From Solimonas sp. (GTDB lineage: Bacteria > Pseudomonadota > Gammaproteobacteria > Nevskiales > Nevskiaceae), in contig JASBRP010000026.1 of NCBI GenBank assembly GCA_030149365.1, forward strand, positions 1 to 64,000: 64,000 nt of DNA. The letters run 5' to 3'. A program made the translations under genes and the position numbers. Positions within the stretch are counted from its first letter, which is position 1. Every line of letters begins with the position of its first letter. Positions 28,249 to 39,135 of the stretch are shown piece by piece. The notes below the pieces were generated by a model. The model was not told the origin of the DNA. It did no database searches and saw only the letters and a program-made list of their open reading frames with translations.

Positions 28249-28620
28249 TCAGGCGGTGATCGGTGGTCGCAGCAGGGATTGGCCGTGCGCGGTCTGCAGC
28301 GGCGGGGTCCAGCGGGCCAGGCGCAGCGGCGCCGGGGTGGCGTCTTCGCCCATCACCGGCAGCGGCGGCAGCAGCGCCAGCGACAGGCCGCAGTGCCCCG
28401 GGCAGTCGCAGCCGCCGAGGCAGCCGCTGGAGTCCGGTGTGCTGGCGGTGTCCGCCTCCGCCATGCCCTGGTGATGGGCGTGGTGGGCATGCTCGTCCGC
28501 TGCCTGGGCTTGTGCCAGGACCGTGCGGGCGTGGTGGCAGGGCAGCGACGCGGCCATGCCCTGCAGCGAGAGGCCGCAGGCCAGCAACAGCGTCAGCACC
28601 TGGCGCAACAGGAGGGACAT
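28249..28620 (-). CDS. small exported Cys/His-rich protein
   Basis: About 123 residues from the ATG at 28620; a TTG 30 bp upstream is an unlikely alternative. A signal peptide (VLTLLLACGLSLQGMAA) is followed by LPCHH, a His-rich stretch (HAHHAHHQG) and a cysteine cluster (CLGGCDCPGHCG). It is the first gene of the copper cassette, 55 bp ahead of the TolC-type gene. A periplasmic metal-binding role is inferred from composition and context only; I recognise no named family. Confidence 0.6.
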   Translation of the reverse strand: MSLLLRQVLTLLLACGLSLQGMAASLPCHHARTVLAQAQAADEHAHHAHHQGMAEADTASTPDSSGCLGGCDCPGHCGLSLALLPPLPVMGEDATPAPLRLARWTPPLQTAHGQSLLRPPITA

Positions 28621-28734
28621 GCGCGCATTAGAGAGAGGGCCGCGCGGCAATTCAAGCCTGGTGTTGGCTCCAGCAGGGCTCGCGGGTCCGTCCGCCCGCC
28701 CGGCGGTGCCGTGAGCGCGCGGTTTCCGGCGCTC

Positions 28735-29367
<633 letters not shown>

Positions 29368-29370
29368 GCA

Positions 29371-30087
29371 TCAACTCCTGAATAGCCTTGAATACTGCGT
29401 TTCGTGCTGGCTGCTGAGCAGGCCGAGCATCGGTGCCTGGGTGGAGAGTTCGTCGTCGCGCATCGCCAGGGCGGCATCGACCACGCCGGCGATCCGTGGG
29501 CGTACCGCGATCAGCAGCTTCTGGCCCGAGACCTGTCCCAGCGGTACCGCCTTGAGCGCGGCCATGACCTGGTTCTCCAGCCAGCTGTACAGGTAGCCGT
29601 ACAGGGCCAGAGCCGGCGAGACGCCCCAGAGGGCGCTGGCGCAGGCGTGCGCCGCGGGGAAGCACAGCTCGCCGGAGGGGATTTCCCTGTTGTCGGTGGC
29701 CAGCAGCAACTGGCGCAGGGAGTAGCCCATCTGCAGGGTTTCGGCCCGCAGCTCGCGCGTCTCGCGGCTGGCGATGAATTCGACGTTCCAGGCGGAGAAG
29801 CCGGCGAGGTCCTGCAGGTCCCAGGCGGCGCGCAGGCGGCACCAGACCGGAGCCTCGTAGCGGCCCAGCACCAGGCTCAGCGACTCGCCGATCCAGGTTT
29901 GCGCGGTGGCGGCGTCGCTGACGATACCCTTGTCGATGGCCGATTCCAGTGCCTGCGAATAGCTGTAGGCGCCGACCGGCAAAGCGGGACTGCTGAGCTG
30001 CAGCAGCGCGCCCATGGCATGCAGCGTGTCGGTGCCGGCCGATGCCGGCTCCGCGATCTCCAGGCGGTGGCATGGCGGGCCGTTCAC
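29371..30087 (-). CDS. ureF: urease accessory protein UreF
   Basis: A 238-residue all-helical accessory protein that bridges UreD and UreG during nickel insertion. Family stretches LLQLSSPALPVGAYSYSQALE and VWCRLRAAWD are clear. The chosen GTG start overlaps the ureE stop (GTGA); a shorter protein could begin at the ATG at 30015, just before the conserved region. Confidence 0.94.
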   Translation of the reverse strand: MNGPPCHRLEIAEPASAGTDTLHAMGALLQLSSPALPVGAYSYSQALESAIDKGIVSDAATAQTWIGESLSLVLGRYEAPVWCRLRAAWDLQDLAGFSAWNVEFIASRETRELRAETLQMGYSLRQLLLATDNREIPSGELCFPAAHACASALWGVSPALALYGYLYSWLENQVMAALKAVPLGQVSGQKLLIAVRPRIAGVVDAALAMRDDELSTQAPMLGLLSSQHETQYSRLFRS

Positions 30088-30641
30088 CGGTGGAACTGCA
30101 GGGCCGCCATGTCGACCGCTTTTTGCGCGTGGGCCTGCTGCGACAGCAGTTCGCCGATCGAGCCGGCATGGTCGTCGTGGTCATGGCGATGGCCACCGCC
30201 GTAGGCGCCGGCCTCGGGCTCGAAGGCGGTCAGGCATTCGCTGACGAGCATGCCCAGTCCGGCCAGCATGTCGCGCAGCACCGGGTCGGGTTCCAGCAGC
30301 AGTTCGCCCGGCGCCAGCGCCAGCGGCACGTGGCGGTTGCCGAGGTGGTAGGCGGCGCGCAGCAGGGCGAAGGCCGGATCGGGCGCGTCCGGCGGCGCGG
30401 TAACGCGGTACAGCGGCTCCACCGCGGAGCGGACCCGGATCACTTCGCCGGTTTCGGTGCGCAGGCCGTCGCCGCCGCGCAACTGGGTGCCGCGCGGCAG
30501 GAACAGGCCGACCTCGGTGCCGTCCTCCAGCACGGCGCGCAGGCGGCTGCGTGCGCGCTCGGCATAGCTCAGCACGATCTCGCGCAGCTCCGATGCACCG
30601 GGCGGCGGCAGGCGTTCGACGATCTTCAGCAGGCTGCCCAT
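30084..30641 (-). CDS. ureE: urease accessory nickel chaperone UreE
   Basis: A 185-residue nickel-binding chaperone. It has the UreE N-domain (MGSLLKIVERLP, GLFLPRGTQLRGGDGL), a metal domain (AYHLGNRHVPL) and a His-rich tail (GGHRHDHDDHAG) for extra nickel. It begins two bases after ureC. The same frame stays open far upstream across ureC, but homology starts at this ATG. Confidence 0.95.
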   Translation of the reverse strand: MGSLLKIVERLPPPGASELREIVLSYAERARSRLRAVLEDGTEVGLFLPRGTQLRGGDGLRTETGEVIRVRSAVEPLYRVTAPPDAPDPAFALLRAAYHLGNRHVPLALAPGELLLEPDPVLRDMLAGLGMLVSECLTAFEPEAGAYGGGHRHDHDDHAGSIGELLSQQAHAQKAVDMAALQFHR

Positions 30642-30643
30642 GT

Positions 30644-32350
<1,707 letters not shown>

Positions 32351-32352
32351 GG

Positions 32353-32679
32353 TCAGTTGCTCCCCTGGGGTACGTCGAGAGGCCCCGACACGCGGGCGTT
32401 GAAGCCATGAACGATGCGGTCGCCGGCCAATGCCACCAGCTCGACCGTGCGTCCCTGGCCGGGCTCGAAGCGCACCGCCGTGCCGGCCGCGATGTTGAGG
32501 CGGAAGCCGCGGGCGGCGGCGCGGTCGAACTCCAGCGCGTCGTTGGTTTCGTGGAAGTGGTAGTGCGACCCGACCTGCACGGGGCGGTCGCCGGTGTTGA
32601 TCACCATGAGGCGAAGGGTGGGACGACCGACGTTGAGTTCGATGTCGCCTTCGGATGCCAGCAGTTCTCCGGGAATCAT
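32353..32679 (-). CDS. ureB: urease beta subunit
   Basis: The 108-residue beta subunit ([32 protein letters not shown]). The coding sequence is intact, but the inverted-repeat element ends only 4 bp before its ATG. Any original Shine-Dalgarno has therefore been displaced; the bases now upstream (AACAGGCCCTAGCCC) include only a weak AGG from the element. Translation may be reduced or rely on the element sequence. Confidence 0.97.
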   Translation of the reverse strand: MIPGELLASEGDIELNVGRPTLRLMVINTGDRPVQVGSHYHFHETNDALEFDRAAARGFRLNIAAGTAVRFEPGQGRTVELVALAGDRIVHGFNARVSGPLDVPQGSN

Positions 32680-32683
32680 GGGC

Positions 32684-32951
32684 TAGGGCCTGTTAACGCT
32701 ATGAATATCGCTGCGACGGAGACCGTTTTGGCGCAGGGCTATGTCCCGGCACGCGCCGTGTACTCGAAGTACATCAGCGGGGCGGGACGACGCCCTGCGC
32801 CAAAACGGTCCCGCCCTCCGGGTGCCACCATATTTGCCGCCATGCTGTGTTACTCGTCGGTTATTGGGGCCCACCCAACGTCCTCCTCGCGCCTTGCCTG
32901 GCGGCAAATCTGGTGGCATCGCAGCGATATTCATAGCGTTAACAGGCCCTA
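32684..32951. mobile_element. 268-bp MITE with 33-bp perfect terminal inverted repeats, inserted between ureB and ureA
   Basis: Perfect inverted repeats lie at 32684-32716 and 32919-32951 (ends TAGGGCCTGTTAACGC...). If the outer TA is the duplicated target, the element is 264 bp with 31-bp repeats. Inside are two more nested inverted repeats: 19 bp perfect (32721-32739 with 32792-32810) and 18 bp with one mismatch (32823-32840 with 32901-32918). No transposase gene fits, so it is non-autonomous. TA duplication would suit an IS630- or IS5-related transposase acting in trans; the family is inferred. Confidence 0.92.
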
Positions 32952-32954
32952 TTC

Positions 32955-33257
32955 TCAGACGATGGGGTCGTGGATCGTCACCAGCTTGGTGCCGTCCGGG
33001 AAGGTCGCTTCGATCTGGATGTCCGGGATCATCTCGGCGACCCCGTCCATCACGTCCTCGCGCTTGAGCAGGCTGCGACCGTGGCGCATCAGTTCGGCGA
33101 CGCTGCGGCCGTCACGCGCGCCCTCCATGATGTCGGCGGAGATCAGGGCCACGGCTTCCGGGTAGTTGAGCTTGAGGCCACGGGCGCGGCGGCGCTCGGC
33201 CAGCAGGGCGGCGGTGAAGATCAGCAGCTTGTCCTTCTCGCGTGGGGTCAGTTCCAT
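32955..33257 (-). CDS. ureA: urease gamma subunit
   Basis: The 100-residue gamma subunit ([54 protein letters not shown]). Its start overlaps the ureD stop by one base (TGATG). The stop lies 3 bp from the inserted MITE, so the insertion spared the coding sequence. Confidence 0.98.
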   Translation of the reverse strand: MELTPREKDKLLIFTAALLAERRRARGLKLNYPEAVALISADIMEGARDGRSVAELMRHGRSLLKREDVMDGVAEMIPDIQIEATFPDGTKLVTIHDPIV

Positions 33258-34135
33258 CAGGTGCTCCAGATTCTTGGCGTTTGCGCGGCGACGCCGAGCA
33301 GGGATGGCCGCAGCAGGGACCAGGTCCGGGTCAGGGCCTCGCGCACCTGCTCCGCGCTGCTGCCCAGGACGCGGACCAGCAGGGGGCCGTCGGGCAGGGA
33401 GGTGACGCCGGCGATCACGCCGTCCTGTGCGACCGCGGCGCGGCACTGGTCGATCAGCGATTCGTCCGGCGTGAAGCCCGTGGCCCACAGCAGGCCGCTG
33501 ACGTGGTGGCCGTTCCAGCCGACGACGGAGCGCAGCAGTTCGTCGTCGCCTGCGATGCGGCTGCGCTCCAGCCACAGCGGCCGGCCATCGCGGCGGATCT
33601 CGATGCGCTGCGACCAGCGGCCGGCCATGAAGCGCTCGTTGCGGGCCTGCCGGCCCAGCACGACGATATCCCAGCCGCAGCAGCGTGCGTTGCCGCTGCA
33701 GTCCACCGTCAGGGTCTGTTCGGCGACGGCCTGGTCGAAGACGATGGCTTCCTGCGGCAGCCACTCGAGCGCGGCGCCCGCGGCGACCTGCAGGACGACG
33801 TCCTGGCGCGCGATGTCGCCGCCGGACTTGTACCACTTGCCCGCGCCGGGGGTGGTCAGCAGGGCATGCGCCCCGGGCTCGACACTGAGCTGGATGGAGA
33901 GCTGGTCGCCGCCGGCGATGCCGCCCGGAGGATGCAGCAGCAGCAACTGCGCAAGCTGGCCGCCCTGCGGATAGAGGACCTTCTGGATCCGCAGCGGGCC
34001 GGCGTGCTCGCAGTCGCGCAGGCGGCTGCGGCCATCCTGGGAGTCGACCTGCATGCGGATGCGTGCGTGCCAGGCACGGCGCTGCGCGTACGGCCTCCCT
34101 ACGACCACTACCGGGCTTGTCGCGGTGCTCGTCAT
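33257..34135 (-). CDS. ureD: urease accessory protein UreD (UreH)
   Basis: A 292-residue scaffold protein required for nickel loading of apo-urease. Family stretches [35 protein letters not shown] and [12 protein letters not shown] are split across the N-terminal half. The ATG at 34133-34135 is preferred; the frame continues upstream over ureJ without homology. Confidence 0.94.
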   Translation of the reverse strand: MTSTATSPVVVVGRPYAQRRAWHARIRMQVDSQDGRSRLRDCEHAGPLRIQKVLYPQGGQLAQLLLLHPPGGIAGGDQLSIQLSVEPGAHALLTTPGAGKWYKSGGDIARQDVVLQVAAGAALEWLPQEAIVFDQAVAEQTLTVDCSGNARCCGWDIVVLGRQARNERFMAGRWSQRIEIRRDGRPLWLERSRIAGDDELLRSVVGWNGHHVSGLLWATGFTPDESLIDQCRAAVAQDGVIAGVTSLPDGPLLVRVLGSSAEQVREALTRTWSLLRPSLLGVAAQTPRIWST

Positions 34136-34155
34136 GGCATCAGGGCTCGCGAGGT

Positions 34156-34794
34156 TCAGATTCCGGCCAGCAGGCCGCAGCCGACCGCGGCCAGGCCGAT
34201 GCCACTGGCGCGCAGGCCCAGGGCGGCGCCCCGGTGGATGGCCAGGCTCGCCAGGGCGATGCCGCAGAGATGCAGCAGCGCGGTGGCCGACAGGAAGCCG
34301 GCGAAGAAGGCCAGCCGCGGCGCATCGGCCGGAATCTCGGCGCCGTGGGCCCAGCCATGGGCCAGGCCCATCGCCAGGACCAGGCTGACGCTCACGCCGA
34401 GGGGCAGCCTGCGGGCTGCCGCGAGCAGGGCGCCCAGCGCGATCAGCGAGGCGGCGATCAGGCTTTCCACCAGCCCGCTGCCGCCGATGCGCTCGCCGGC
34501 CGTGGCGCCCACCGCGACCGCGAGCACGAACAGGGCTGGAAGCGTCAGCAGCGAGGCCCATGAGCGTGGCGCGCTCGCGCCGGCAGGGCTGCCCTGCAGC
34601 TGGCGGGCCCACAGGCCGACAGCCAACATCGCCAGCAGGTGGTCGAGCCCGAGCCAGGGATGCAGGAAGCCGTCGCGCAGGGCGAAGCCGGCGTGGCCGG
34701 GGTGGGCCTGGGCGATCACCGGGACGCACAGCAGCGCGAGCAGGGCGATCCGGCGCAGCGATGGAGGAAGGGGGTTCACGAGGCGGGGCTCCAT
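34156..34794 (-). CDS. ureJ: HupE/UreJ family nickel permease
   Basis: A 212-residue membrane protein with a cleavable-looking signal (LLALLCVPVIAQA), then HPGHAGFALRDGFLHPWLGLDHLLAMLAVGLWA, the metal-binding signature of HupE/UreJ, and about six further helices. Such proteins are thought to import or pass nickel for urease or hydrogenase. It lies between the response regulator and ureD, 20 bp from ureD, supporting a urease role. Confidence 0.9.
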   Translation of the reverse strand: MEPRLVNPLPPSLRRIALLALLCVPVIAQAHPGHAGFALRDGFLHPWLGLDHLLAMLAVGLWARQLQGSPAGASAPRSWASLLTLPALFVLAVAVGATAGERIGGSGLVESLIAASLIALGALLAAARRLPLGVSVSLVLAMGLAHGWAHGAEIPADAPRLAFFAGFLSATALLHLCGIALASLAIHRGAALGLRASGIGLAAVGCGLLAGI

Positions 34795-34808
34795 GGGGCT
34801 ATGAGGGG

Positions 34809-35726
34809 CTATTGATTGAGGATGCGTACGGCTCTGGCGGCCGCGGCCGCGCGGTTCTCGACGCCGAGCTTCTCGAAGACCGTTTCGAGGTGCTTGTTCA
34901 CCGTGCGGTGGCTGATGCCGAGGATCTCGCTGATCTCGCGGTTGGCCTTGCCACGGCTGATCCACACCAGCACGTCGGCCTCGCGGGCGGTGAGGGACAG
35001 GGCGTCCTGCAGCGTCCGTTCCTCGCGGCCGGGGCTGACGTCGGCGAGGCGGAACAGGAACTCCGAGGGACCGGTGGTGCCGATGTAGGAGAACTCCAGG
35101 CGGCGGCCCTCGGCCTCGACGAAGGCGCTGTCCTGTGCGTCGGCGCCCTGCTGGCGCAACTGGCGCAGGCGCTCGGCGACCGACGGCGGCAGGCCGTGGC
35201 CTTCGCTGCTGGAGAACAGCTCGGACAGCAGTTGCGCGGCGCGCGGCGTACACCACTGCAGCTCGCCCTGCTGGTCGGTGGATAGCAGGAAGCGGCCGGT
35301 GGCATCCAGGGCGGCGCGGGTGCCGTGGGCCAGACGCGCATTGGCCAGGTGCACGCGGATGCGTGCCAGCAGTTCGTCGACGACGATGGGCTTGGTGACG
35401 TAGTCGACGCCGCCGACCTCCAGGCCCTTGACCACATGCCAGCTCTCCGAGAGGCCGGTCATGAAGATCACCGGCACGTGTGCCAGCTGCTTGTCCTGCT
35501 TGAGGCGGCGGCAGGTTTCGAAGCCGTCGATGCCCGGCATCATGGCGTCCATCAGGATCAGGTCGGGGGTGATCTGGTCCACCAGCGCCAGCGCACTCAT
35601 GCCGTCGGTGGCGACCAGCACGGTGACGCCGACCTGGTCGAGCGTGTCGGTGAGGAAGCTCAGGTTGCCCGGCGTGTCGTCCACCACCAGGACGATGTCG
35701 CGCCGCTTGGTGGCCGTGTCATGCAT
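34809..35726 (-). CDS. NarL/LuxR-type response regulator of the urea locus
   Basis: A 305-residue regulator: receiver at residues 10-130 with D16-D17 and phospho-acceptor D60 (LILMDAMMPGIDG); a PAS-like middle (ALDATGRFLLSTDQQGELQWC); LuxR/GerE HTH at about 245-300 (LTAREADVLVWISRGKANRE, ISHRTVNKHLETVFEKLGV). The start ATG at 35726 overlaps the end of the kinase gene by 8 bp, so they form a two-component pair. Likely target: the divergent kinase/porin region, where two direct repeats are present. Confidence 0.9.
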   Translation of the reverse strand: MHDTATKRRDIVLVVDDTPGNLSFLTDTLDQVGVTVLVATDGMSALALVDQITPDLILMDAMMPGIDGFETCRRLKQDKQLAHVPVIFMTGLSESWHVVKGLEVGGVDYVTKPIVVDELLARIRVHLANARLAHGTRAALDATGRFLLSTDQQGELQWCTPRAAQLLSELFSSSEGHGLPPSVAERLRQLRQQGADAQDSAFVEAEGRRLEFSYIGTTGPSEFLFRLADVSPGREERTLQDALSLTAREADVLVWISRGKANREISEILGISHRTVNKHLETVFEKLGVENRAAAAARAVRILNQ

Positions 35727-38700
35727 CGCGGGCCACCTCTTCGCGCACGCTGTCGAGCAGGTGGGCATAGCCCTTCATGTCGAAGCCGGCGACCAGGCTC
35801 AGCAGACGCTGCGCGAAGGCCTCGCTCTCCGGCACCTGGGCCTGCATCTCGCGCAGCTTGGCCTCGATGCCGCGCACGTGGCCGATGCGGCCGAGGCGCA
35901 CGAGTTCGTCCACGAACTGGCGGGCCGACTGGGGTGGGCGTTCGTTGGCGGCCAGGGCCATCAGCGGTTCACGCTCCGGCTCCTCGCCCTCGTAGACCCA
36001 GCGCAGGCCCAGCAGCGTGCCGATGCGCTCCAGTACGCTGTCGACGTCGATCGGCTTGATCAGGAAGGCGTCGTGCACGGCGTTGCCGTCGCCACCCGGG
36101 CTGTAGTCATGGGCATTGGCCGAGACCATCATGATCTTCGGTTGCGGCGCTTCCAGCGCCCGCAGGGTTTCGGCGACCTGCCAGCCGTTCATGCCGGGCA
36201 TGGCGATGTCGAGCATGACCAGGTGCGGATTGCATTCGCTGGCCAGTTCCAGCCCGCCGAGGCCGTCGCTGGCGGCGAACAGGTTGATGCCCAGCGGGCG
36301 CAGGATGCCTTCCATGAGCCCGCGATGGGCGGGATCGTCGTCGGCCATCAGCACGGTCACGCGCGGGCCGAGGTAGCCGACGATGCGGCGCCGCTCGGTG
36401 CTGACGCTGCCGGCGGCGGCCTGCGACAGGTACAGGCGCACCGAGAACAGGCTGCCCTGGCCGGGCGTGCTGCGCACGGCGATCTCGCCGCCCATGATCT
36501 GCACCAGGACCTTGGTGATGGTCAGGCCCAGGCCGACACCGGGCACGGCCTCGATGCCGGGCATGCCGCCGCGCTCGAAGGGCTTGAAGATGCTGTCCAG
36601 GTCCTCCGGCCGGATGCCGATGCCGCTGTCGCTGACCTCGAATTCGGCGACCTGGCTGGAGGGGTAGCGCACGGTCAGACCGACGTGCCCGTCGCGGGTG
36701 TACTTGATGGCGTTGGACAGCAGGTTGATCAGGATCTGGCGCAGGCGCTTCTGGTCGGCGTTGACCGCGGCGGGCAACTGTTGCGGCCGCGTGTAGCGGA
36801 ACTCGATGCCCTTGGCCGCGGCCTGCATGCGGAACATGTCGGCCATCTGGTCGAGGAATTCGGCAAAGGGCACCTTGTCGCGGCTCAGGCGCAGGATGCC
36901 GCTTTCGATCTTGGAGATGTCGAGCAGGCCGTCGACCAGGTTGGACAGGTGCCCGGCGCTGCGGCGGATGACCTGGATCGCGTTCTCCGGCCGGGCGGTG
37001 CCGCGCTCCAGCAACTGCGCATAGCCGAGGATGGCGTTGAGCGGCGAGCGGATCTCGTGGCTCATGCCGACGATGTAGCGGCTCTTGGCCTCGTTGGCGC
37101 TCTCGGCGAGCTCCTTGGCCTTCTGCAGGGCCGCGTCGGTCTTCTCGTGCGCCTCGATCTCGTCCATCAGCATCGTGGTCTGGTGCTGGGTTTCCTGTTC
37201 GGCGGCCTGGCGGCTGTGCTGGGCCAACACCAGCAGCCAGGCTGATACGCCGGTGACCACCAGCAGCGTGAAGAACACGATCATCAGGGCGTGGCCGACC
37301 ACCTCGGCCTCTGCGGGCGAGGCGGCGACGTACTGCAGGTAGATGAAGCCCAGTAGCGAGCCGACCACCAGGTTGAACAGCAGGAAGGTGCCGACGAACT
37401 GCCCTGTGCCGCCGTACTTGCCGCTGAGCCAGCGCTGCGGCAGGAAGCGCGACAGCAACTGGGTGACCTGCTCGTTGAAGCGGCTGTTGGTCTTGCAGAC
37501 GTCGTGGCAGCGGGCGTCCAGGGTGCAGCACAGCGAGCAGATCGGGCCGTTGTAGGCCGGGCACATGGCCATGTCGTTGCGCTCGAAGCTGTTCTCGCAG
37601 ATGGAACAGAACTGCTCGGCGCGCGTGGGGAGGCCGTCCGGGCTGCGCGCGATGTAGTAGCGCCCACGGGTCAGCCAGGCGATCAGCGGCGCCATCGCGA
37701 AGGCCACGAACAGGCCCACGAAGGGGGAGAGCGCCTGGGCCATGGGGCCCAGCGCCCCGACGAAGGCGGTGGTCGAGACGATGATCGAGGCGGCCATGGC
37801 GCCGACACCGACCGGGTTGATGTCGTACAGGTGGGCACGCTTGAACTCGATGCCAGCGGGGCTCAGGCCCAGGCGCTTGTTGACGACCAGGTCGGCGGTC
37901 AGGGCGCCGATCCAGGCCACGGCGAAGTTGGCGTACAGCACCAGCACGGTCTCGATGACGCGCAGGATGCCGACCTGCATCAGCAGCAGGGCCAGCAGCA
38001 CGTTGAACACCAGCCAGACCACGCGGCCCGGATGCGCGTGGGTCAGGCGCGAGAAGAAGTTGGACCAGGCGATGGAGCCGGCGTAGGCATTGGTGACGTT
38101 GATCTTGAGCTGGCAGGTGATGACGAAGACGCCGGTCAGTACCAGGGCGATGAGGGGCGAGCCGATCATTTCGCGGAACACGACGAAGAACATCTCCGCC
38201 GGCTCCGCCGCGCTGGACTCGCTGAGCCCATGGTTCAGCGCGAAGTAGGCCAGGAAGGAGCCGGCCATCAGCTTGATGCCGCCCATCAGGACCCAGCCCG
38301 GCCCGGTAGTGAGCAGCGCGGTCCACCAGCGCCAGCGCCCGATCTTCTGGCTGTCCGGCAGGAAGCGCAGGTAGTCCGCCTGTTCGCCGATCTGTGGCAG
38401 CAGGGACAGCAGGGTGGAGGCGCAGATCGCCAGGTACATGGGATCGAGGCTGCCGTCGGCGGCGCCCTGGCGGCCAGGGAAATGGGTCCAGCCCGCCATC
38501 TGCTGGCTGCCGGACAGCAGCAGGAACACGAAGGGCGCGAACTGCAGGATCAGCCAGACCGGCTGGGTGGCCAGCTGCACGCGGCTGATCATGCGGATGC
38601 CGTAGATGGCGATGGGGATCACCAGCAGGGCGCTGACGATGTGGCCCAGCCACAGGGGAATGTTGAACAGCAGGTGCAGGGCGCCGGACATGATGCTGGC

Positions 38701-39135
38701 CTCGATCGCCAGCAGCAGGAAGGTGAACGAGGCGTAGATCAGCGAGGTGATCGTGGAGCCCATGTAGCCGAAGCCGGCGCCGCGGCTCAGCAGGTCGATG
38801 TCGAGGCCGAAGCGGGCGGCGTAGCGGGCGATGGGCAGGCCGATGAAGAACATCAGTGCGCAGACCAGGGCGATGGCGGTAGCGGCGTTGGCGAAGCCAT
38901 AGGCCAGGGTCAGGGTGGCGCCGATGGCCTCGCAGGCCAGGAAGGAGATGGCGCCGAAGGCGGTGTTGGCGACGCGGAACGAGGAGTATTTGCGTGCCTT
39001 CTCGGCGGTGTAGCGTAGCGCGTAGTCCTCCAGCGTCTGGCTACCCACCCATTTGTTGTACTGCCGGCGCTCGCGAACGATGCGCTGGCGGCTGCGCGCG
39101 GGCGCCGCCGCTGGCGGCTGCAGGGTGACGGTCAC
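35719..39135 (-). CDS. hybrid sensor kinase fused to an NCS1 permease-like domain and a Cys-rich cluster
   Basis: A 1138-residue protein with an unusual domain order. Residues about 40-500 form roughly twelve transmembrane helices resembling the NCS1 purine/cytosine/allantoin permease family (including NVTNAYAGSIAWSNFF). Next is a cluster of eight cysteines at 510, 513, 525, 533, 536, 537, 543 and 547, probably a metal site. Two more transmembrane helices precede a HisKA domain with H693 (MSHEIRSPLN), an ATPase domain (SDSGIG, GVGLGLTITK), a receiver with D976 and a helical tail. By position it is the likely sensor for urea or a related compound. It may have evolved like CbrA or PutP-type sensor-transporters. 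GTG start. Confidence 0.9.
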   Translation of the reverse strand: MTVTLQPPAAAPARSRQRIVRERRQYNKWVGSQTLEDYALRYTAEKARKYSSFRVANTAFGAISFLACEAIGATLTLAYGFANAATAIALVCALMFFIGLPIARYAARFGLDIDLLSRGAGFGYMGSTITSLIYASFTFLLLAIEASIMSGALHLLFNIPLWLGHIVSALLVIPIAIYGIRMISRVQLATQPVWLILQFAPFVFLLLSGSQQMAGWTHFPGRQGAADGSLDPMYLAICASTLLSLLPQIGEQADYLRFLPDSQKIGRWRWWTALLTTGPGWVLMGGIKLMAGSFLAYFALNHGLSESSAAEPAEMFFVVFREMIGSPLIALVLTGVFVITCQLKINVTNAYAGSIAWSNFFSRLTHAHPGRVVWLVFNVLLALLLMQVGILRVIETVLVLYANFAVAWIGALTADLVVNKRLGLSPAGIEFKRAHLYDINPVGVGAMAASIIVSTTAFVGALGPMAQALSPFVGLFVAFAMAPLIAWLTRGRYYIARSPDGLPTRAEQFCSICENSFERNDMAMCPAYNGPICSLCCTLDARCHDVCKTNSRFNEQVTQLLSRFLPQRWLSGKYGGTGQFVGTFLLFNLVVGSLLGFIYLQYVAASPAEAEVVGHALMIVFFTLLVVTGVSAWLLVLAQHSRQAAEQETQHQTTMLMDEIEAHEKTDAALQKAKELAESANEAKSRYIVGMSHEIRSPLNAILGYAQLLERGTARPENAIQVIRRSAGHLSNLVDGLLDISKIESGILRLSRDKVPFAEFLDQMADMFRMQAAAKGIEFRYTRPQQLPAAVNADQKRLRQILINLLSNAIKYTRDGHVGLTVRYPSSQVAEFEVSDSGIGIRPEDLDSIFKPFERGGMPGIEAVPGVGLGLTITKVLVQIMGGEIAVRSTPGQGSLFSVRLYLSQAAAGSVSTERRRIVGYLGPRVTVLMADDDPAHRGLMEGILRPLGINLFAASDGLGGLELASECNPHLVMLDIAMPGMNGWQVAETLRALEAPQPKIMMVSANAHDYSPGGDGNAVHDAFLIKPIDVDSVLERIGTLLGLRWVYEGEEPEREPLMALAANERPPQSARQFVDELVRLGRIGHVRGIEAKLREMQAQVPESEAFAQRLLSLVAGFDMKGYAHLLDSVREEVARDA

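Noticed and set aside
28625-28655. TTGAAT-19-TAATGC with a GCCGCGCGGC palindrome before the Cys/His-rich gene, resembling a MerR-type promoter
   Set aside because: The -10 would lie only 4 bp from the chosen ATG, putting the transcript start inside the coding sequence, and the palindrome does not match the merR operator dyad.
32683-32934. An 83-codon frame within the MITE
   Set aside because: It begins in one terminal repeat and ends in the other and has no transposase or other similarity; chance frame.
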